Shown here: positions 11,679 to 24,012 of the stretch, piece after piece
Layout: every line of letters begins with the position of its first letter
Position numbering within the stretch: the stretch's first letter is position 1
Assembly: GCF_002575655.3 (NCBI RefSeq)
Contig: NC_053039.3
Location: 371,047,633-371,111,632 of the forward strand
Reading direction: 5' to 3'
Origin: Aegilops tauschii subsp. strangulata
Lineage: Eukaryota > Streptophyta > Magnoliopsida > Poales > Poaceae
Length of the DNA stretch: 64,000 nt
Made by a program: the position numbers and the translations under genes
Notes under the pieces: generated by a model
What the model was told of the DNA's origin: nothing
Seen by the model: the letters and a program-made list of their open reading frames with translations, nothing else
Database searches by the model: none

Positions 11679-13940
11679 CTAACAACCGTCACATTTACTG
11701 ACTAGGTCCTCTGCGTCAGCGTGAGCCGTCAGCCAATAAAAACCATGACGAAAATCCTTCGCCACAAGGGATTTCGAGCTGGCATGATGGCCACAATCCC
11801 CCTCGTGAACCTCTCGTAAAATTTCTTGACCCTCCTCAGGGGAAACACAACGCTGAAAAGCCCCAGTAACACTGCGATGATGCAGCTCGCCATTGATAAT
11901 TATCATTGACTTAGACCGCCGGGTTATCTGTCTGGCCAAAGTTTCATCCTCAGGAAAGTCTCCCCGGGTCATGTAAGCCAAGTATGGCACTGTCCAATCT
12001 GGGATAACGTGAAGAGCCGCCACCAACTGTGCTTCTGGGTCAGGAACAGCCAAGTCTTCCTCTGTAGGCAACTTGACAGAAGGGTTACGCAGAATATCCA
12101 AGAAAGTATTAGGTGGCACCCGCTTACGCTGAGAGCCCAGCCGGCTTAAGGCATCAGCCGCCTCGTTCTTTCTGCGGTCAATGTGCTCCACTTGATAACC
12201 CTGAAAATGCCCGGCGATGGCATCAACTTCATGGCGATAAGCCGCCATGAGGGGGTCCTTGAAATCCCACTTGCCTGATACCTGTTGAGCCACCAAATCT
12301 GAGTCGCCAAAGCATCTCACCCGGCTTAAGCTCATCTCCTTAGCCATCCGAAGACCATGGAGCAAGGCCTCATACTCAGCTGCATTGTTAGTACAGGGGA
12401 ACATCAACCGTAGCACATAACGAAATTTGTCACCTCGAGGGGAAGCTAAAACGACTCCAGCCCCCGAACCCTCCAACTGCCTGGACCCGTCGAAGTGAAT
12501 AGTCCAGTATGTGTTATCTGGCCTCTCCTCAGGCATCTGCAGTTCTGTCCAGTCATTGATGAAGTCTACCAATGCTTGATATTTGATAGCAGTGCGTGGC
12601 ACATACTTTAAATCATGAGGCCCAAGTTCAATGGCCCACTTAGCAACTCTTCCGGTGGCTTCTCTGTTTTGGATGATATGTCCTAAAGGAGTAGAACTAA
12701 CCACAATGATGGGGTAGCCCTGGAAATAATGCTTAAGCTTCCGGCTTGCCATGAACACCCCATAAACAAGCTTCTGCCAATGTGGATACCGTTGCTTGGA
12801 CTCAATGAGTACTTCGCTGACATAGTAAACCGGCCGCTGAACCGGATGTTCCTTACCCGCCTCCTTGCGCTCCACCACTACGGCCACACTGACAGCTCGT
12901 GTGTTAGTGGCTACATATAGCAATAAGGGCTCCTTATCGACAGGAGCAGCAAGGACTGGCGGCTCAGCTAACTGTCTTTTCAAATCCTCAAAAGCAGCAT
13001 TAGCAGCATCACTCCAGACAAAGTCATTTGTTTTCTTCATCATCTGATACAGTGGTATGGCCTTTTCGCCCCACCGTCTTATGAATCGACTCAAAGCAGC
13101 GATGCGACCCGCCAGACGCTGGACGTCATTTATGCATGCCGGCTTAGCCAGAGAGGTGATTGCCTTGATCTTCTCCGGGTTAGCTTCAATGCCTCTGTGA
13201 GAAACCAGAAAACCCAAGAGCTTGCCTGCAGGAACACCAAAAACACACTTGGCCGGGTTAAGCATCATCTTGTAGACCCAGAGCTTATCAAAGGTCTCTC
13301 TCAGATCATCTATCAAGGTCTCCTTCTCTCTGGATTTGACCACAATATCATCCACATAGGCATGAACGTTGCGCCCAATCTGATTATGAAGACAATTCTG
13401 CACGCAACGCTGATAAGTCGCCTGTGCACTCTTGAGCCCAAAAGACATAGACACATAACAGAAAGCTCCAAAGGGAGTAATGAACGCCGTCTTCTCTTGG
13501 TCCTTAACAGCCATTTTGATCTGATGGTAACTAGAGTACGCATCCAAAAAACTCAAACGCTCACAACCCGCCGTAGCATCAATAATTTGATCAATATGAG
13601 GGAAAGCAAAAGGATCAGCCGGACAAGCCTTGTTTAAATCCGTATAATCCACACACATACGCCAGGTGTCGTTCTTTTTTAGTACGAGCACCGGGTTAGC
13701 TAACCATTCTGGATGAAAGACATCCACAATGAACCCGGCCGCCAAGAGCCGAGCTACTTCCTCACCAATGGCCTTCCGCCTCTCCTCATTAAACCGACGG
13801 AGGAATTGCCTGACTGGCTTAAATTTTGGATCAATATTAAGAGTGTGCTCAGTGAGCTCTCTCGGTACACCCGGCATGTCAGAAGGTTTCCATGCAAAGA
13901 TGTCCCGGTTCTCACGGATGAACTCGATGAGCGCGCCTTC
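11679..13940 (-). pseudogene. Tat reverse transcriptase, two RNase H domains, integrase zinc finger
   Basis: Minus strand, open for 753 codons. RT shows WRMCVDYTDLNKACP, LDAYSSYHQ and the catalytic AYVDD box. The first RNase H is degenerate at its first acidic residue (LLYVATNTRAV), which is usual in Tat. A second, archaeal-type RNase H follows with HFDGSRQLEGSGAG, NNAAEYEAL, CFGDSDLVAQQ and NEAADALSRL, so all four acidic residues are kept. The dual RNase H is diagnostic for Tat. The integrase HHCC finger (HEGDCGHH to CDGC) ends at a TAG (11681-11679) in frame with the integrase core, probably from CAG. Confidence 0.93.
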
Positions 13941-14731
13941 CTATTTAGGATCCAGATTGGCGCTGATGCTGAACTGCTTAGATGAGTCACCTGGAACAAA
14001 GTCAACAAGCTTAGTCTCATCGGCCGACTTAAATTTCATTACCGTCTCATGCTCCGTGGTTGGCTTTTTTAGAGACGTCATATCTGCCGGGTCAACATTA
14101 TCCTTATAAAACTTCAACTCCTTTGTCGCACAAACAGATTCAGCGTAAGCAGCGTCTCCTTCCTCGCACTCCAAAGCTACTTTTTGGCTGTCGTGAACCG
14201 TAATGGTCCCGTTGTGACCCGGCATCTTGAGATTCAAGTATACATAACACGGTCGTGCCATGAACTTGGCGTAAGCCGGCCGCCCAAATAGAGCATGGTA
14301 CGGGCTTCTGATCTTGACCACCTCAAAAGTCAGTTTTTCCGCCCTGGAGTTGTACTCATCTCCAAAGGCTACTTCCAGCTCGATCTTACCAACTAGATAC
14401 GCCGACTTACCAGGCACCACGCCGTGGAAAACAGTATTGGACTGGCCGAGGTTTTTATCGGTTAATCCCATACGACGGAAGGTCTCATAATAGAGGATGT
14501 TGATGCTGCTGCCCCCGTCCATGAGCACCTTAGTGAATTTATACCCACCAACCTGAGGAGCCACCACCAAAGCCAGGTGGCCCAGATTATCAACCCGGGG
14601 GGGTGAACCTCCCTACTCCATACAATAGGTTGCTCAGACCATCGCAAGTAACGTGGAACCGCCGGCTCAACAGCGTTCACAGCCCTTTTATGAAGCTTCT
14701 GGTCTCGCTTGCACAAACTGGTAGTAAACAC
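13941..14731 (-). pseudogene. Tat aspartic protease region
   Basis: Minus strand. The active site reads VLMDGGSSINIL, with DGG in place of DTG, as often seen in grass Tat elements. The segment begins in another frame near 14731 and shifts before 14570, then stays open to a TAG at 13943. That stop is in frame with the RT, 21 codons before the first Met of the RT block, so protease and RT were one polyprotein. It matures gag and pol by cleavage. Confidence 0.8.
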
Positions 14732-14788
14732 ATGATACTGTCCACTGTTGAGCTGCTTTGGATTGGTCTAATATCCCCCCTGCTGCTG

Positions 14789-17144
14789 CTACTGATTACC
14801 CTGGCCAGATTGCTGGTTGAACCCCCCTTGATTACCTTGAAAATTCTGAAAATTGGAATTTGAACCGCCGCCCGGGACATGAAAGCCGCCGCCGCCTGAG
14901 CCGCCGCCCTGCCCATTGTTGCCATTGAAAGTGTTGGAATTTTTGAAAGCTTTCATGATTGCACAGTCCTTCCATAGATGAGTGGCTGGCTTCTCCCTAG
15001 AACCGTGCCTTGGACAGGGCTCATTCAACAATTGCTCAAGCGTCGGGCCTGATCCGGCGGATCGGGGAGGTGGTCTCCCCTTACGTCGGCGGTTGTTACC
15101 TTGCGCATTGGTGTTGGCCACAAATTCCATATTGCCATCAGCCTTACGTTTATTACTTCCCTGGTTCGCCGGGTTATGCTGAGGGCCCTTGCCGTTGCCA
15201 TTCTTCTTTCCCTTCCCTGTCTTTTCCTCATCAGACGCGGGATCCTTGGTACTATCAGAGTCGGCGTACTTGACCAGAGCCGCCATCAGCGTACCTATAT
15301 CGTTGCAATCGCGCTTGAGGCGACCAAGCTTCATCTTCAGGGGCGCAAAATGACAATTTTGCTCCAACATCAAGACCGCAGAGCCGGCATCCATCTTATT
15401 AGACGAATGTATTATCAATTTGACCCGGCGTACCCAATGGGTTGTAGACTCGCCTTCTTGCTGTTTGCAGTTAGTCAAATCCACAATTGACATAGATTGC
15501 CTACATGTATCTTTAAAGTTTTGGATGAACCGGGCTTTTAGCTCTGCCCATGACCCGATGGAATTGGGCGGCATTCCCTTCAACCAAGTGCGGGCAGTCC
15601 CATCCAACATCATGGTGAAGTATTTGGCCATTGTCGCTTTGCTGACCTCCAGCAACTCCATAGCCATCTCGTAGCTCTCAACCCATGCTCCGGGCTGTAA
15701 ATCAGCCGTGTAATTAGGTACCTTCCTAGGTCCTTTGAAATCCTTGGGCAGACGTTCGTTACGGAGAGCCGGCACCAGGCAAGGGACGCCTCCGGCTCTT
15801 GTAGCCATGCCTGCCTCAACAGAAGCCGTCGGGTGAACCGGAAAAGGCTGGTAAGCCGTCATCTGAGCCGCCTGCTCAACTTCCTGACGCGCTCTGTCTT
15901 GATCTACCGCATTAAAGGCTCCATTATGTGCCGGGCCATGCCCCCAGGAAAGTCATGGCACCGGACGTTGCTTGAGCCGGTCGCCGACGCCATGTGTCTG
16001 CTATAACTCGGACTCCGGTTTTGACGAATTGCCTGTCGAGGGGTCGAATGAATCCTGTCCTGGCTATATGAATATGCCTCCTACTGCGCCAAAGCCGTCT
16101 GAAGAAGTTCTCTGACTCTGCGGGTTTCGACTGGGGAGTCAGCTTCAACCGGAAGAGACGCTAGTCGCGCTGCTGCAGCGATCATGTTTTCCAATGGGTT
16201 AGAATAATGACCCGGTGGTGTTGGCACGTATGGAGGCGGTGCAGTATTCACACGGGGAGGCCCCATCACTGGTGGCTGAACCAGCGTTCCCACCCCGGGT
16301 GTTGTGATCTGATTCATCTCTGGCGGGTTGCTAGGCCCTGCACCGGGTGTGTTGAAGAGGTTGCGAGGGTCATAAACCGGAGGGAGCCGACATTGAGCTT
16401 TCTGATACCTCCTTCTCATGACCTCATTGGATGCGTTCTGATCCATCGTGAGCCGGAAAGACTGCGCCTAATAAACTGAGCCTGGGCGTCCAGAGCCGCC
16501 CGCTCTGCAGCCATCCTAACTCCTTCCGCTGCCAGGTCTTCCTTGGCCTGCGCTATGTCCAATTTTAGTTGTGCTATTTCTGCATCATGTTGAGCTTGAT
16601 CCGCCGGGACGACCATGGCAGTTAACAGGGCCGTCATCTTATCTGTGAGATCCATTAGCACCTAAGGTAGCGAGTGCACAGGGCCTCCTGCCCCAGCGGC
16701 GGGGTTTTGAACAGGTTGTGAGCCGGCCATGAATATTCCAACCCGGCTTGGTGGCTCAAAGGGGTCCGGAATACTGTCGCCATCGGAACAACCCCTGAGC
16801 CTGCCATCTTGAAGTTGATACAACGAGTTGGTCTCATCTATGGACGACTCGCCGTCAGAGCGGGCGGCCATCTCATCGCCAGATCCAGATCCTTTAGAGT
16901 GTCCTCCATGGACGCATCCCACGAAAGCACGCTTCAAGGCAGGCAGAGTCCGGGCGGGTCTCGCACGCTGAGCCGTCTTGACGTGGTCGGTGCAGAGGTC
17001 CGGCTCAGGGCCCGGCTCGCCAATCTTGCCAATGAAAACGTGGATTCCGCCGAAGGGGACCCGGTACCCGTACTCGATTGAGCCGGCGTCGGGGCCCCAG
17101 CCTGCGTCGTTGATGTAGAGCTTGCCGCGACGACTCTTGGTCAT
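14789..17144 (-). pseudogene. Tat gag (broken)
   Basis: Likely ATG at 17144 (MTKSRRGKLYINDAGWGPDAG). This N-terminus with EYGYRVPFGGIHVFIG is what I recognise from grass Tat gag proteins. A TAG at 16664, a shift near 16450 and another between 16081 and 15862 split it. A helical Ala/Glu/Gln-rich stretch lies at 16640-16480. The core retrotransposon gag domain is intact at 15862-15300 (MLDGTARTWLKGMPP, SWAELKARFIQNF). A Cys/His cluster (PCPRHG to HLWKDC) and a Gly/Asn/Gln-rich tail end it. Gag forms the particle that carries element RNA. Confidence 0.85.
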
Positions 17145-17212
17145 CCGGCCCACAGCGTATCCCTTGAGCCCTTCGAAGCTGCCCTTCAAGAACTCAAATC
17201 CACCGTGCGCTG

Positions 17213-17231
17213 GCCCCACGGTGGGCGCCAA
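17213..17231 (-). other. primer-binding site of the Tat element
   Basis: Minus strand TTGGCGCCCACCGTGGGGC starts one base inside the 5' LTR. It fixes the element's orientation. I do not assign the tRNA. Confidence 0.8.
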
Positions 17232-17232
17232 C

Positions 17233-17747
17233 TGTCGTGGAATTGTCACGGCAGATGTCCTCGTGCAAGGACTTAGTCATGGAGCCATCGCAACTAGGAA
17301 GCTTAAAGGGGTTAAACGGGACAAAGGACACGAGGATTATACTGGTTCGGCCCCTTACGGTAAAGGTAAAAGCCTACTCCAGTTGAGGTTGGATTACTTA
17401 GGGTTTCGATGACCAGGGAGCTAAACCGCTATGCTTGGCTATCGATCTGATCTTACTTGTCCTGAACCACCGCTGGGTCGTCCCTTTATATAGAGAGGTT
17501 AATGCCCAGCGGCTCTCAGAGACCCGGGCGGCTTATAAACAGTGTCCGACTCGGACTCTTAACTATTCTTGCCTTACACTATAAGTCATGCCTTAACGGT
17601 GGTTTATCACTACGGGCCTTAAGCCGCCTCTAGGCCTTAGGCCCATTATTGAACCGCCATCCTCAAGCTTGATATTGGGCTTCATGTGATGATTGACATA
17701 ACCCGTCCCTTCCCAGGCGGGTGACTCCAGTAGTTATATTCCCAACA
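17233..17747 (-). repeat. 5' LTR of the Tat element
   Basis: On the minus strand it runs TGTTGGG to CCACGACA. A TATATAAAG box lies at 17492-17484 (minus). It is 515 bp, five shorter than its partner. Confidence 0.93.
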
Positions 17748-18672
17748 AGTTCCGAGGACCATTGTATCAGATAGAGGAACCCAGTTTACTTCAAAGTTTT
17801 GGAATCAGTTGCACGAAACTTTGGGTACCAGGCTAGAGTTCAGTACAGCCTTTCATCCACAGACAGACGGACAGACCGAGAGAGTCAATCAGATTTTGGA
17901 GGACATGCTGAGAGCTTGTGCGCTTCATTATGGATCAAGTTGGGACGACAATTTGCCTTATGCAGAGTTCTCTTATAACAACAGTTATCAAGCCAGTTTG
18001 AAGATGGCCCCTTTCGAAGCATTGTACGGAAGGAGGTGCAGAACACCATTGTTGTGGGACGAAATTGGAGACCGACAGTTGTTTGGACCAGATTTGATTA
18101 AAGAGTCTGAACAGAACGTGAAGTTGATTCGCGATAGGCTCAAGGTAGCCTAGTCCAGGCAGAAGAGTTACGCGGATTCTAAACGCAAGGAGACAGTCTA
18201 CGAAGTCGGAGACAGAGTGTATCTTCGAGTATCACCACTTTGAGGAGTGAAGCGCTTTGGGGTTAAGGGAAAGTTAGCACCACGTTTTGTAGGACCATAC
18301 AAAGTTTTGGAGCGTATGGGATTAGTTGCTTACAAGTTGGAATTGCCCGAAGGATTGTCGGGAGTTCACGATGTGTTCCACGTATCCCAGCTGAAGAAGT
18401 GTCACGCGGAGATGGCTGAGATACCACTGAGAGATACAGTGCCACTGGAAGCGATTCAGCTGGATAGTGATTTGACCTATGAGGAGAAACCAGTCAAGAT
18501 TCTCGAATATGCCAGCCGAGTCACCCGCGGCAAGGTTATCAAGTTTTGCAAAGTTCAGTGGAGCCACCATACCGAGGATGAAGCCACCTAGGAGCGAGAG
18601 GAAGATCTACGGAAGGACCACCCTCACCTATTTTCTAGCCAACCCGAATCTCGAGGGCGAGATTCATCTTAA
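17748..18672 (+). pseudogene. Tekay pol, second part: integrase core and chromodomain
   Basis: Continues the integrase interrupted at 4545: PRTIVSDRGTQF with the second catalytic Asp, then HPQTDGQTERVNQ with the Glu of the DD35E triad, the SYNNSYQ and ALYGRRCR blocks, the VGPYKVLE block and SQLKKCH. The C-terminus is a chromodomain (KVIKFCKVQWSHHTEDEAT), which in this lineage targets integration to particular chromatin. Stops are TAG at 18151, TGA at 18241 and TAG at 18589; the last replaces a chromodomain Trp. The natural end is TAA at 18670. The first five bases (AGTTC) are the right TSD copy of the Tat insertion. Confidence 0.92.
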
Positions 18673-18683
18673 GGGGGTAGGTT
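18671..18683 (+). other. polypurine tract of the Tekay element
   Basis: Purine run aagggggtagg directly before the 3' LTR; it primes plus-strand DNA synthesis. Confidence 0.8.
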
Positions 18684-21301
18684 TGTAACATCCCAAATTT
18701 TCAATTTAGAATGTTATACAATAGATCATCATTGCATATCATATTTTGTATTTGCATCTTGGCTACATCCTAGAAATTCTACGCAACTCAAGGACCCATG
18801 GAGAGAGTTGGGGATTTCGTTATTTTCATATTTGGGTTTTCTCAAATTTTGAAAATAGGATCATTTGATTTTATTTATTTTATCTTCAATTATTTCAATA
18901 ATAAAAATAAGAGAGTGGGAATAAAATGACTTTCCCCAAATAAAGAAATATTGAGGATTTAATAATAAAATCAAATAATATTTTATTTCAGATTTTATCG
19001 CTATTTTACTTGAATTTAGGAAAAATATGCGTTTTTCAAAATTGCATTTTAGTCCCAAATAAATGTTCATCTTGTCCGTCTTGATTTTAGAGGACGGGGA
19101 AAATTTATTTCGTGATTTTTGGAGTCCGTATAGTATTTCTTCTAATTGTTTTTCTGCGCGAAACTATTTAAAAAAACGAACCGACCTAACCGGGCCGTGT
19201 CCGCCTGGGACACCGACCCGGCTGGGCCTTTAAAGCCCGAGGCGCCCGAGCCCCGCCAAACCCTAGCGCCGCCGCCGCCGCCGACGCCGCGCCCCGCCGC
19301 CGCCATCCCGACCGCCGCCGCCTCGTCGACCACCGCCGCCGCCGCCCCGCCCGCCGGACCTCGCCGGAGGTAGCCGCCCCGCCGCCGGCAGTTTTCTTCG
19401 GAAAAACCGCCCGGTTTTTTTTAAACCGCGGTTGTTTTTTTTATTAGATCGGTTTTATTTTTTTCCGGTTTAGTTTATTTAGCGAACGCCCGTTCGTACG
19501 TTCGTTTTAACGAACGGTTTTCGTCGTTTAGCCGCAGACAGCGAACGTTCGTTCGTTAGCCTGTTCGTCAGTTTTTCTTTTTCTCAGAATTTTTTCGATT
19601 ATTTTCGATCGCGATTTCCGATCTGTTTTTCTTTTAGTATAACTTTTCACTCGTTTATCGGAATCAGGCGATTCAAGCGCCTAGAGTTTCTTCTCAACAC
19701 CCTCTTTCCGTTTAACCAACTTAAATAAGTTTTTTCTACTGTAAAATTTGACTTAGGTCCAGATTAGTAAACGGAGATTGTTTCTTTCGCCGTTTGAGTT
19801 TCGTTGCTTCGTTCGATTTGATTCTTTTTGCAAACCGGAGTTCTTAAGTTGAACTTTCTGGTTAGATCTCTTATATTGAGTTTTACCCGTGCACCCTTGC
19901 TTGATTGCTTATGTATGTATTGTTTGTTTGCGATAGAGTATCCGGAGTGCAAAGCGTGCTACTACGAGTCTCTAGGTTTCACGGATCATCAGCAAGGCAA
20001 GTAACACTTTGATCATACCTCTTTACCACCCAGTTTTATTGCATTAGATCAACCCTCAAACTATTGCATGGTTAGGAACTGTTTAATATGTGGGTTTTGG
20101 GAAGTAGATGAGGTAGTACCTATTGCCCTGTTTATTATCAAACCGTTGGTAGTTACTTCTACGTTTGCTTATATTGCTATGCTATGCTCGTAGACGTGGA
20201 TTGGGTTTGACTGAATTTCCATGACAGATGTGAGGATGTTAATTAATGGTTCAACTTAAGGTGGTTACTTTAATTCACATCTGGGTGGATTGAGGCACCT
20301 GGGGAACCCAGTGTTGCCTGTATTTTTGGATATCCTGGAGTACCCGTGAGATTATCCTATGGACCGCCACCCAGGCTCAAAGGGATCATGAGATTATTCA
20401 TGCTAGAAACTTCCGTGTGCAGCCACAAGCTATTATGGGCTCTAGCATAGTTGAGTAGGTTACATGACCTCTTGAAGAGGTGGGCTAGCAGATGTAGGGG
20501 AAAGTAGGTGTAACTATCCACTCGGAGTAAAGAGTTATTGTTTCTGAAAGACTGTGTCTCAGTCATCCGTTTCTCCAACACCATGTAGTGCGAGAAATAA
20601 AAAGGAGGAGATCGAGTCTTGTGGGGAAAAGTGCGCAAACCTCTGCAGAGTGTACAAACTAATCATGGTTAGCCGTGTCCCCGGTTATGGACATCTTGAG
20701 TATCTAGTTTTTGGATTATCATGTGAATCTCATCATCATGTTACTTAATTTAATTTGATTGGGTTAATCACGTTCTTAATTGGGATTGAGTTGGACGTAC
20801 CTTCTCAATGTTTAACAAACACCATGATAGTTAAATAAAATTTATTCCTTTGTTGTAGTAAAAAATTGGCTTTTCGCAAACTGTAACCATAGAGATTTCC
20901 ACCAGCCGTATGTGCATGTAGTGATAGCATTATTATGTTCATTACTCTCTATGTGTTACTTTGCCAGCATATTCCATGTGCTGACCCATTTTCGGGCTGC
21001 AACATTCATGTTGCAAACTTTTTAGACGATGAGTAAGGTGCCATAGGTCGTGGTCTTATACTCAGTGATGTCGTTGGAGTTGATGGACTCACTTTATCTT
21101 CCAAGCCTTCCGCTGTTATCGTATTTAGATGGCCTTAAGCCATATTTATTGTAATAAGTTCTCTTTCGAGACTATTCGATGTAATAAGTGTGTGATTGCT
21201 ACTCTGTTATAAATCCTTCAAGTACTGTGTGTGTCAGCATTACCGATCCAGGGATGACACTGATGCACAGAGACTAGACTGTATGAGGTCTGGTTGTTAC
21301 A
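18684..21301 (+). repeat. Tekay 3' LTR (2618 bp)
   Basis: Starts TGTAACATCCC and ends TGTTACA, so the termini are a seven-base inverted repeat TGTAACA/TGTTACA. It follows the polypurine tract and its end matches bases 1-22. The first 250 bp are AT-rich; 19230-19400 is a GC-rich CCG-repeat tract coding nothing I recognise. Confidence 0.9.
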
Positions 21302-22931
21302 CGCAGGGAATCAGGACCGAGCTGCTGCCCCAATCAGCGACGGCCCGGTTTCCCGCCTCCACCGCCTGCCACTTGCATGGAGGACGCATGGCGAGCGAGG
21401 AGGATCGAAAGGACAGGTGAGGCGACCGTTCCCCGCCCCGTGATCATGGGGCGTGGGCGCCTTGAAGACTGCGACCCGAGTCCACAAAGTAAACGAGCTG
21501 CGCCTCCACGCCTCCCTCTTTTTATGGGGAAGGCACGAGCCACCTCTTTACCACGATGTGACGCATGCCTGCGGAAACCGCATCGTGCATGACCCCCACG
21601 TCACGCACGCCCCTCTACGTCGCGCGTTCAACGCGGGTCGTGGGGAAGCACAGCGGACGAAACAGTTACTCCGGTAAAATCCGCCCCACCTGCTCGTGCA
21701 CCGTTCTGGGCCTGGCCCAACAACGCGTCGGGCTTATGTGTGGCCCAGGCCCGGGGGCTCCTATCGGGGTACAAAAGTAGGGGCACTCCTTTTGACCCCT
21801 TTACTTGTGCACGGGCAGTTAGAGCCGCACGCCACGGCCGCACGCAGCAGGGCAATGGAGGGAAGCCAGAGAAAAGCCGAAGCCCAAGACAAACAAGGCA
21901 ACGCCAAGACCAAGAACCCAAAGAGCAGAGGGGCGAAGCAGGTTTCCCCGGCAAGATCCTTGCCAGGACAGCCTCAGCAGCCCCGGCAAGAGCCTTGCCG
22001 GGGCAGCTCGCCCAACACCAACAGAGCGGGCCACCCTTGAGCCCACGGGTTCCAAACGCCGCCAACGACTACGTTGGAACCAAGGCTCGAGAGGCACCTC
22101 TGTGGTGGCATGCAGATCTTTGTCAAGATCATAAATATGTGAGATCAGATGAAGACCAGAAGACGGTGACCCTCGGCGGGATCCCAGCCGAGGGAATCCA
22201 CGCTTGCCGGGGACAACTGTAACACCACGGCAAGACCCTTGCCGGGCCCCCGGCAAGGCCCTTGCCGAGGACACTAGCGGGGCCACAGCCAGGCCCGCGT
22301 CGACCAAGACTCCACCGTCGTCCGCATGCAGCTGCCAGCCCAACCAACTGGGCAGGCACCTGCGTGGCAACATGCGGCTCCCAGGCCAACTCAGCAGGCT
22401 CCTACGTGGTGGCATGCAGATCTTCGTGAAGACCCTACCACCGCGCCACCTCAGCTGCCTGCCTGCCTACATGGTGCCGCATGCATCGCTGGCCTGGACG
22501 CGTGTCGAAGCAAGGCGAGGCGGCGACGAACGGGACGGGCCTCGTTCCCACCCCCGATAAAGCTAAGGGACACCTAAGCGATGCATTAAATGCATCGTGT
22601 CCTATAATAAGGGCGATAAGCTCGCAACACTGTAGACCTTTCCACCTCCTGTGTGCCACTGTGGCAGCCCCTTTCGACTATAAAAGGAGGTCCATGGCAT
22701 ACTGGAGAGGGATTCGGCTCTTTTGGGCAGGTTACACCCCGTAGCTAGCTCAAGAACACAAGAACACTCAATACATCCACCAAAGCAGGACTAGGGTTTT
22801 ACGCATCCTCGCGGCCCGAACCTGGGTAAACGATCCGTGTGCTTCCTATTAGACCTGCTCTTCTCATGACCCCGCGCCAGCCAACCGTAGTAGGGATTCT
22901 TGTGATCCCATAGGTGTCGTTTTCCACCGAC
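21302..22931 (+). repeat. 3' part of an LTR of an unidentified gypsy element
   Basis: TATAAAAG at 22679-22686, then a leader with caagaacacaagaacac, then gcggcccgaacctgggtaa, ending in CCACCGACA at 22931. This is the layout of many Triticeae gypsy LTRs. Its start is missing because the Tekay element inserted into it; the rest must lie left of the window. At 22932 the Athila-like ORF resumes, so this is a 3' LTR or solo LTR inserted there. Several long GC-rich open frames in it are not genes. Confidence 0.6.
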
Positions 22932-23887
22932 ATATCATAAGCATAATCACTCTCATCATTAATAGTATGGATAGCACCAATAGTATAGCAATTATCATCA
23001 TCACAATGAGTAATAGGAGCAATATCATTTGGGAGGGATACCTTTTTACCTTTGTTTCTCCGTCTTTTCTTTTTCTTCTTCACATTATGTGTGGGTTCAA
23101 TCCCCTTTTTGGAGCTCCTTATTAATGAGATTGGTTGAATAGAAGGCTCCTCCTCGTTACCTGATTCATCATAAGAAATAATAGGAGGATATTGGGAAGC
23201 CTCTTCCCTTTCATTAGTATTCTCTTCATCCTCTATTTGTTTTCTTTTCTTTATGTAATTGGCAATATAAGGATTTTCAATGCAATTCACCGCACAATAC
23301 ATAAAAATTGCTTCTAGATCAATATCGAGGAATTTCTCAAGGTTATATTCTGGAATATGCTTAGTTATACGTTTCATTTCTTCATAACCCAAAAGCAAAC
23401 TAAGTTCATTATGATGTGCAAGGGAAATCAAGTCATCACAATTTTTGGACACGATTCGATCATGAAACAATTTGCATTGGAGATTTAAATGACCACGTTC
23501 ATTGCAAAGTTCACAAGTATGGCGAAGAAATTTTAAATTTTCAGCACAAACATCTAGCCTTTCTTGCAACCATTTAGTTTCCAAATACTTATGCCTCTTG
23601 CAAAATCTATTTTCCCTAATTGGTGTGTACTTGCAAGCTCTATGTATTCCACAAAAGTTGACATGCTTATAAGAGACATTTTCATCATGACTAGTGCAAT
23701 CATCATTAGTACTATGGATATTCAAAGAGTTCATACTAACAACATTGCAATCATGCTCATCATTCAAAGATTTAGTGCCAAACATTCTAATGCATTCTTC
23801 CTCTAAAAATTGAGCACAATTATCGGAATCCTTATTTTCATGAAAGGTATTAAAAAGATGAAGCATATGAGGTACCCTCAATTCCAT
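22932..23887 (-). CDS. first ORF of the Athila-like element, interrupted (CCHC protein of unknown role)
   Basis: ATG at 23887 lies 98 bp inside the primer-binding site. About 318 codons are open until the inserted LTR at 22931. A zinc knuckle CELCNERGHLNLQC (CX2CX4HX4C) lies at residues 125-138, and further Cys/His pairs stand before it (residues 79-98). Two acidic stretches and a Lys/Arg run (KKKKKRRRNKGKK, near residues 270-282) follow. The knuckle suggests nucleic-acid binding, perhaps a gag-like role, but no gag core is recognisable. The frame has no stop before the insertion, which is unusual here. Confidence 0.7.
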
Positions 23888-23984
23888 TTTTTTGTAGTTT
23901 TCTTTTATAAACTAAACTAGTGATAAAACAAGAAACTAAAAGATTCAATTGCAAGATCTAAAGATATACCTTCAAGCACTCACC

Positions 23985-24002
23985 TCCCCGGCAATGGCGC
24001 CA
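23985..24002 (-). other. primer-binding site of the Athila-like element
   Basis: TGGCGCCATTGCCGGGGA on the minus strand, a form shared by Athila and Tat elements, a few bases inside the LTR. Confidence 0.85.
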
Positions 24003-24012
24003 GAAATTAGCT

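Larger units (their letters stand above)
4546..17747 (-). mobile_element. complete Ty3/gypsy element, Tat lineage, nested in Tekay integrase
   Basis: Two LTRs (4546-5065 and 17233-17747) bound it, with identical five-base duplications AGTTC at 4541-4545 and 17748-17752. The primer-binding site next to the right LTR and gag-pol on the minus strand show that it reads right to left. Tat hallmarks are a second, archaeal-type RNase H after the normal one, a DGGSS protease, a long 3' region with tandem repeats, and an antisense gene between integrase and 3' LTR. LTRs differ at about 16 positions plus one five-base indel over roughly 515 bp (counted by eye), or about 3%. At the commonly used grass rate of 1.3e-8 that is near 1.2 million years. 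Stops in gag and pol make it non-autonomous now. Confidence 0.96.
1..21301 (+). mobile_element. Ty3/gypsy chromovirus, Tekay (Del) lineage, 5'-truncated by window edge, interrupted
   Basis: Order is LTR end, primer-binding site, an extra ORF, gag, protease, reverse transcriptase, RNase H, integrase with C-terminal chromodomain, polypurine tract, 3' LTR. The RT wording ([12 protein letters not shown]), the CCHC gag and the chromodomain place it in the Tekay/Del chromoviruses. A 13.2-kb Tat element (4546-17747) splits the integrase, so about 8.1 kb of the visible span belongs to this element. At least six in-frame stops and three frameshifts make it non-functional. The base run CGCAG follows the 3' LTR as one TSD copy; the other lies before the window. 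The insertion is inside another gypsy LTR that continues from 21302. Confidence 0.93.

Noticed and set aside
19146..19373. Pro/Ala-rich 75-codon frame in the Tekay 3' LTR
   Set aside because: Product of CCG repeats in an LTR; no start context or homology.
21628..22577. Overlapping open frames of 114-198 codons on both strands
   Set aside because: They lie in a GC-rich LTR, overlap in all frames and have Pro/Arg/Ala-rich products without domains.
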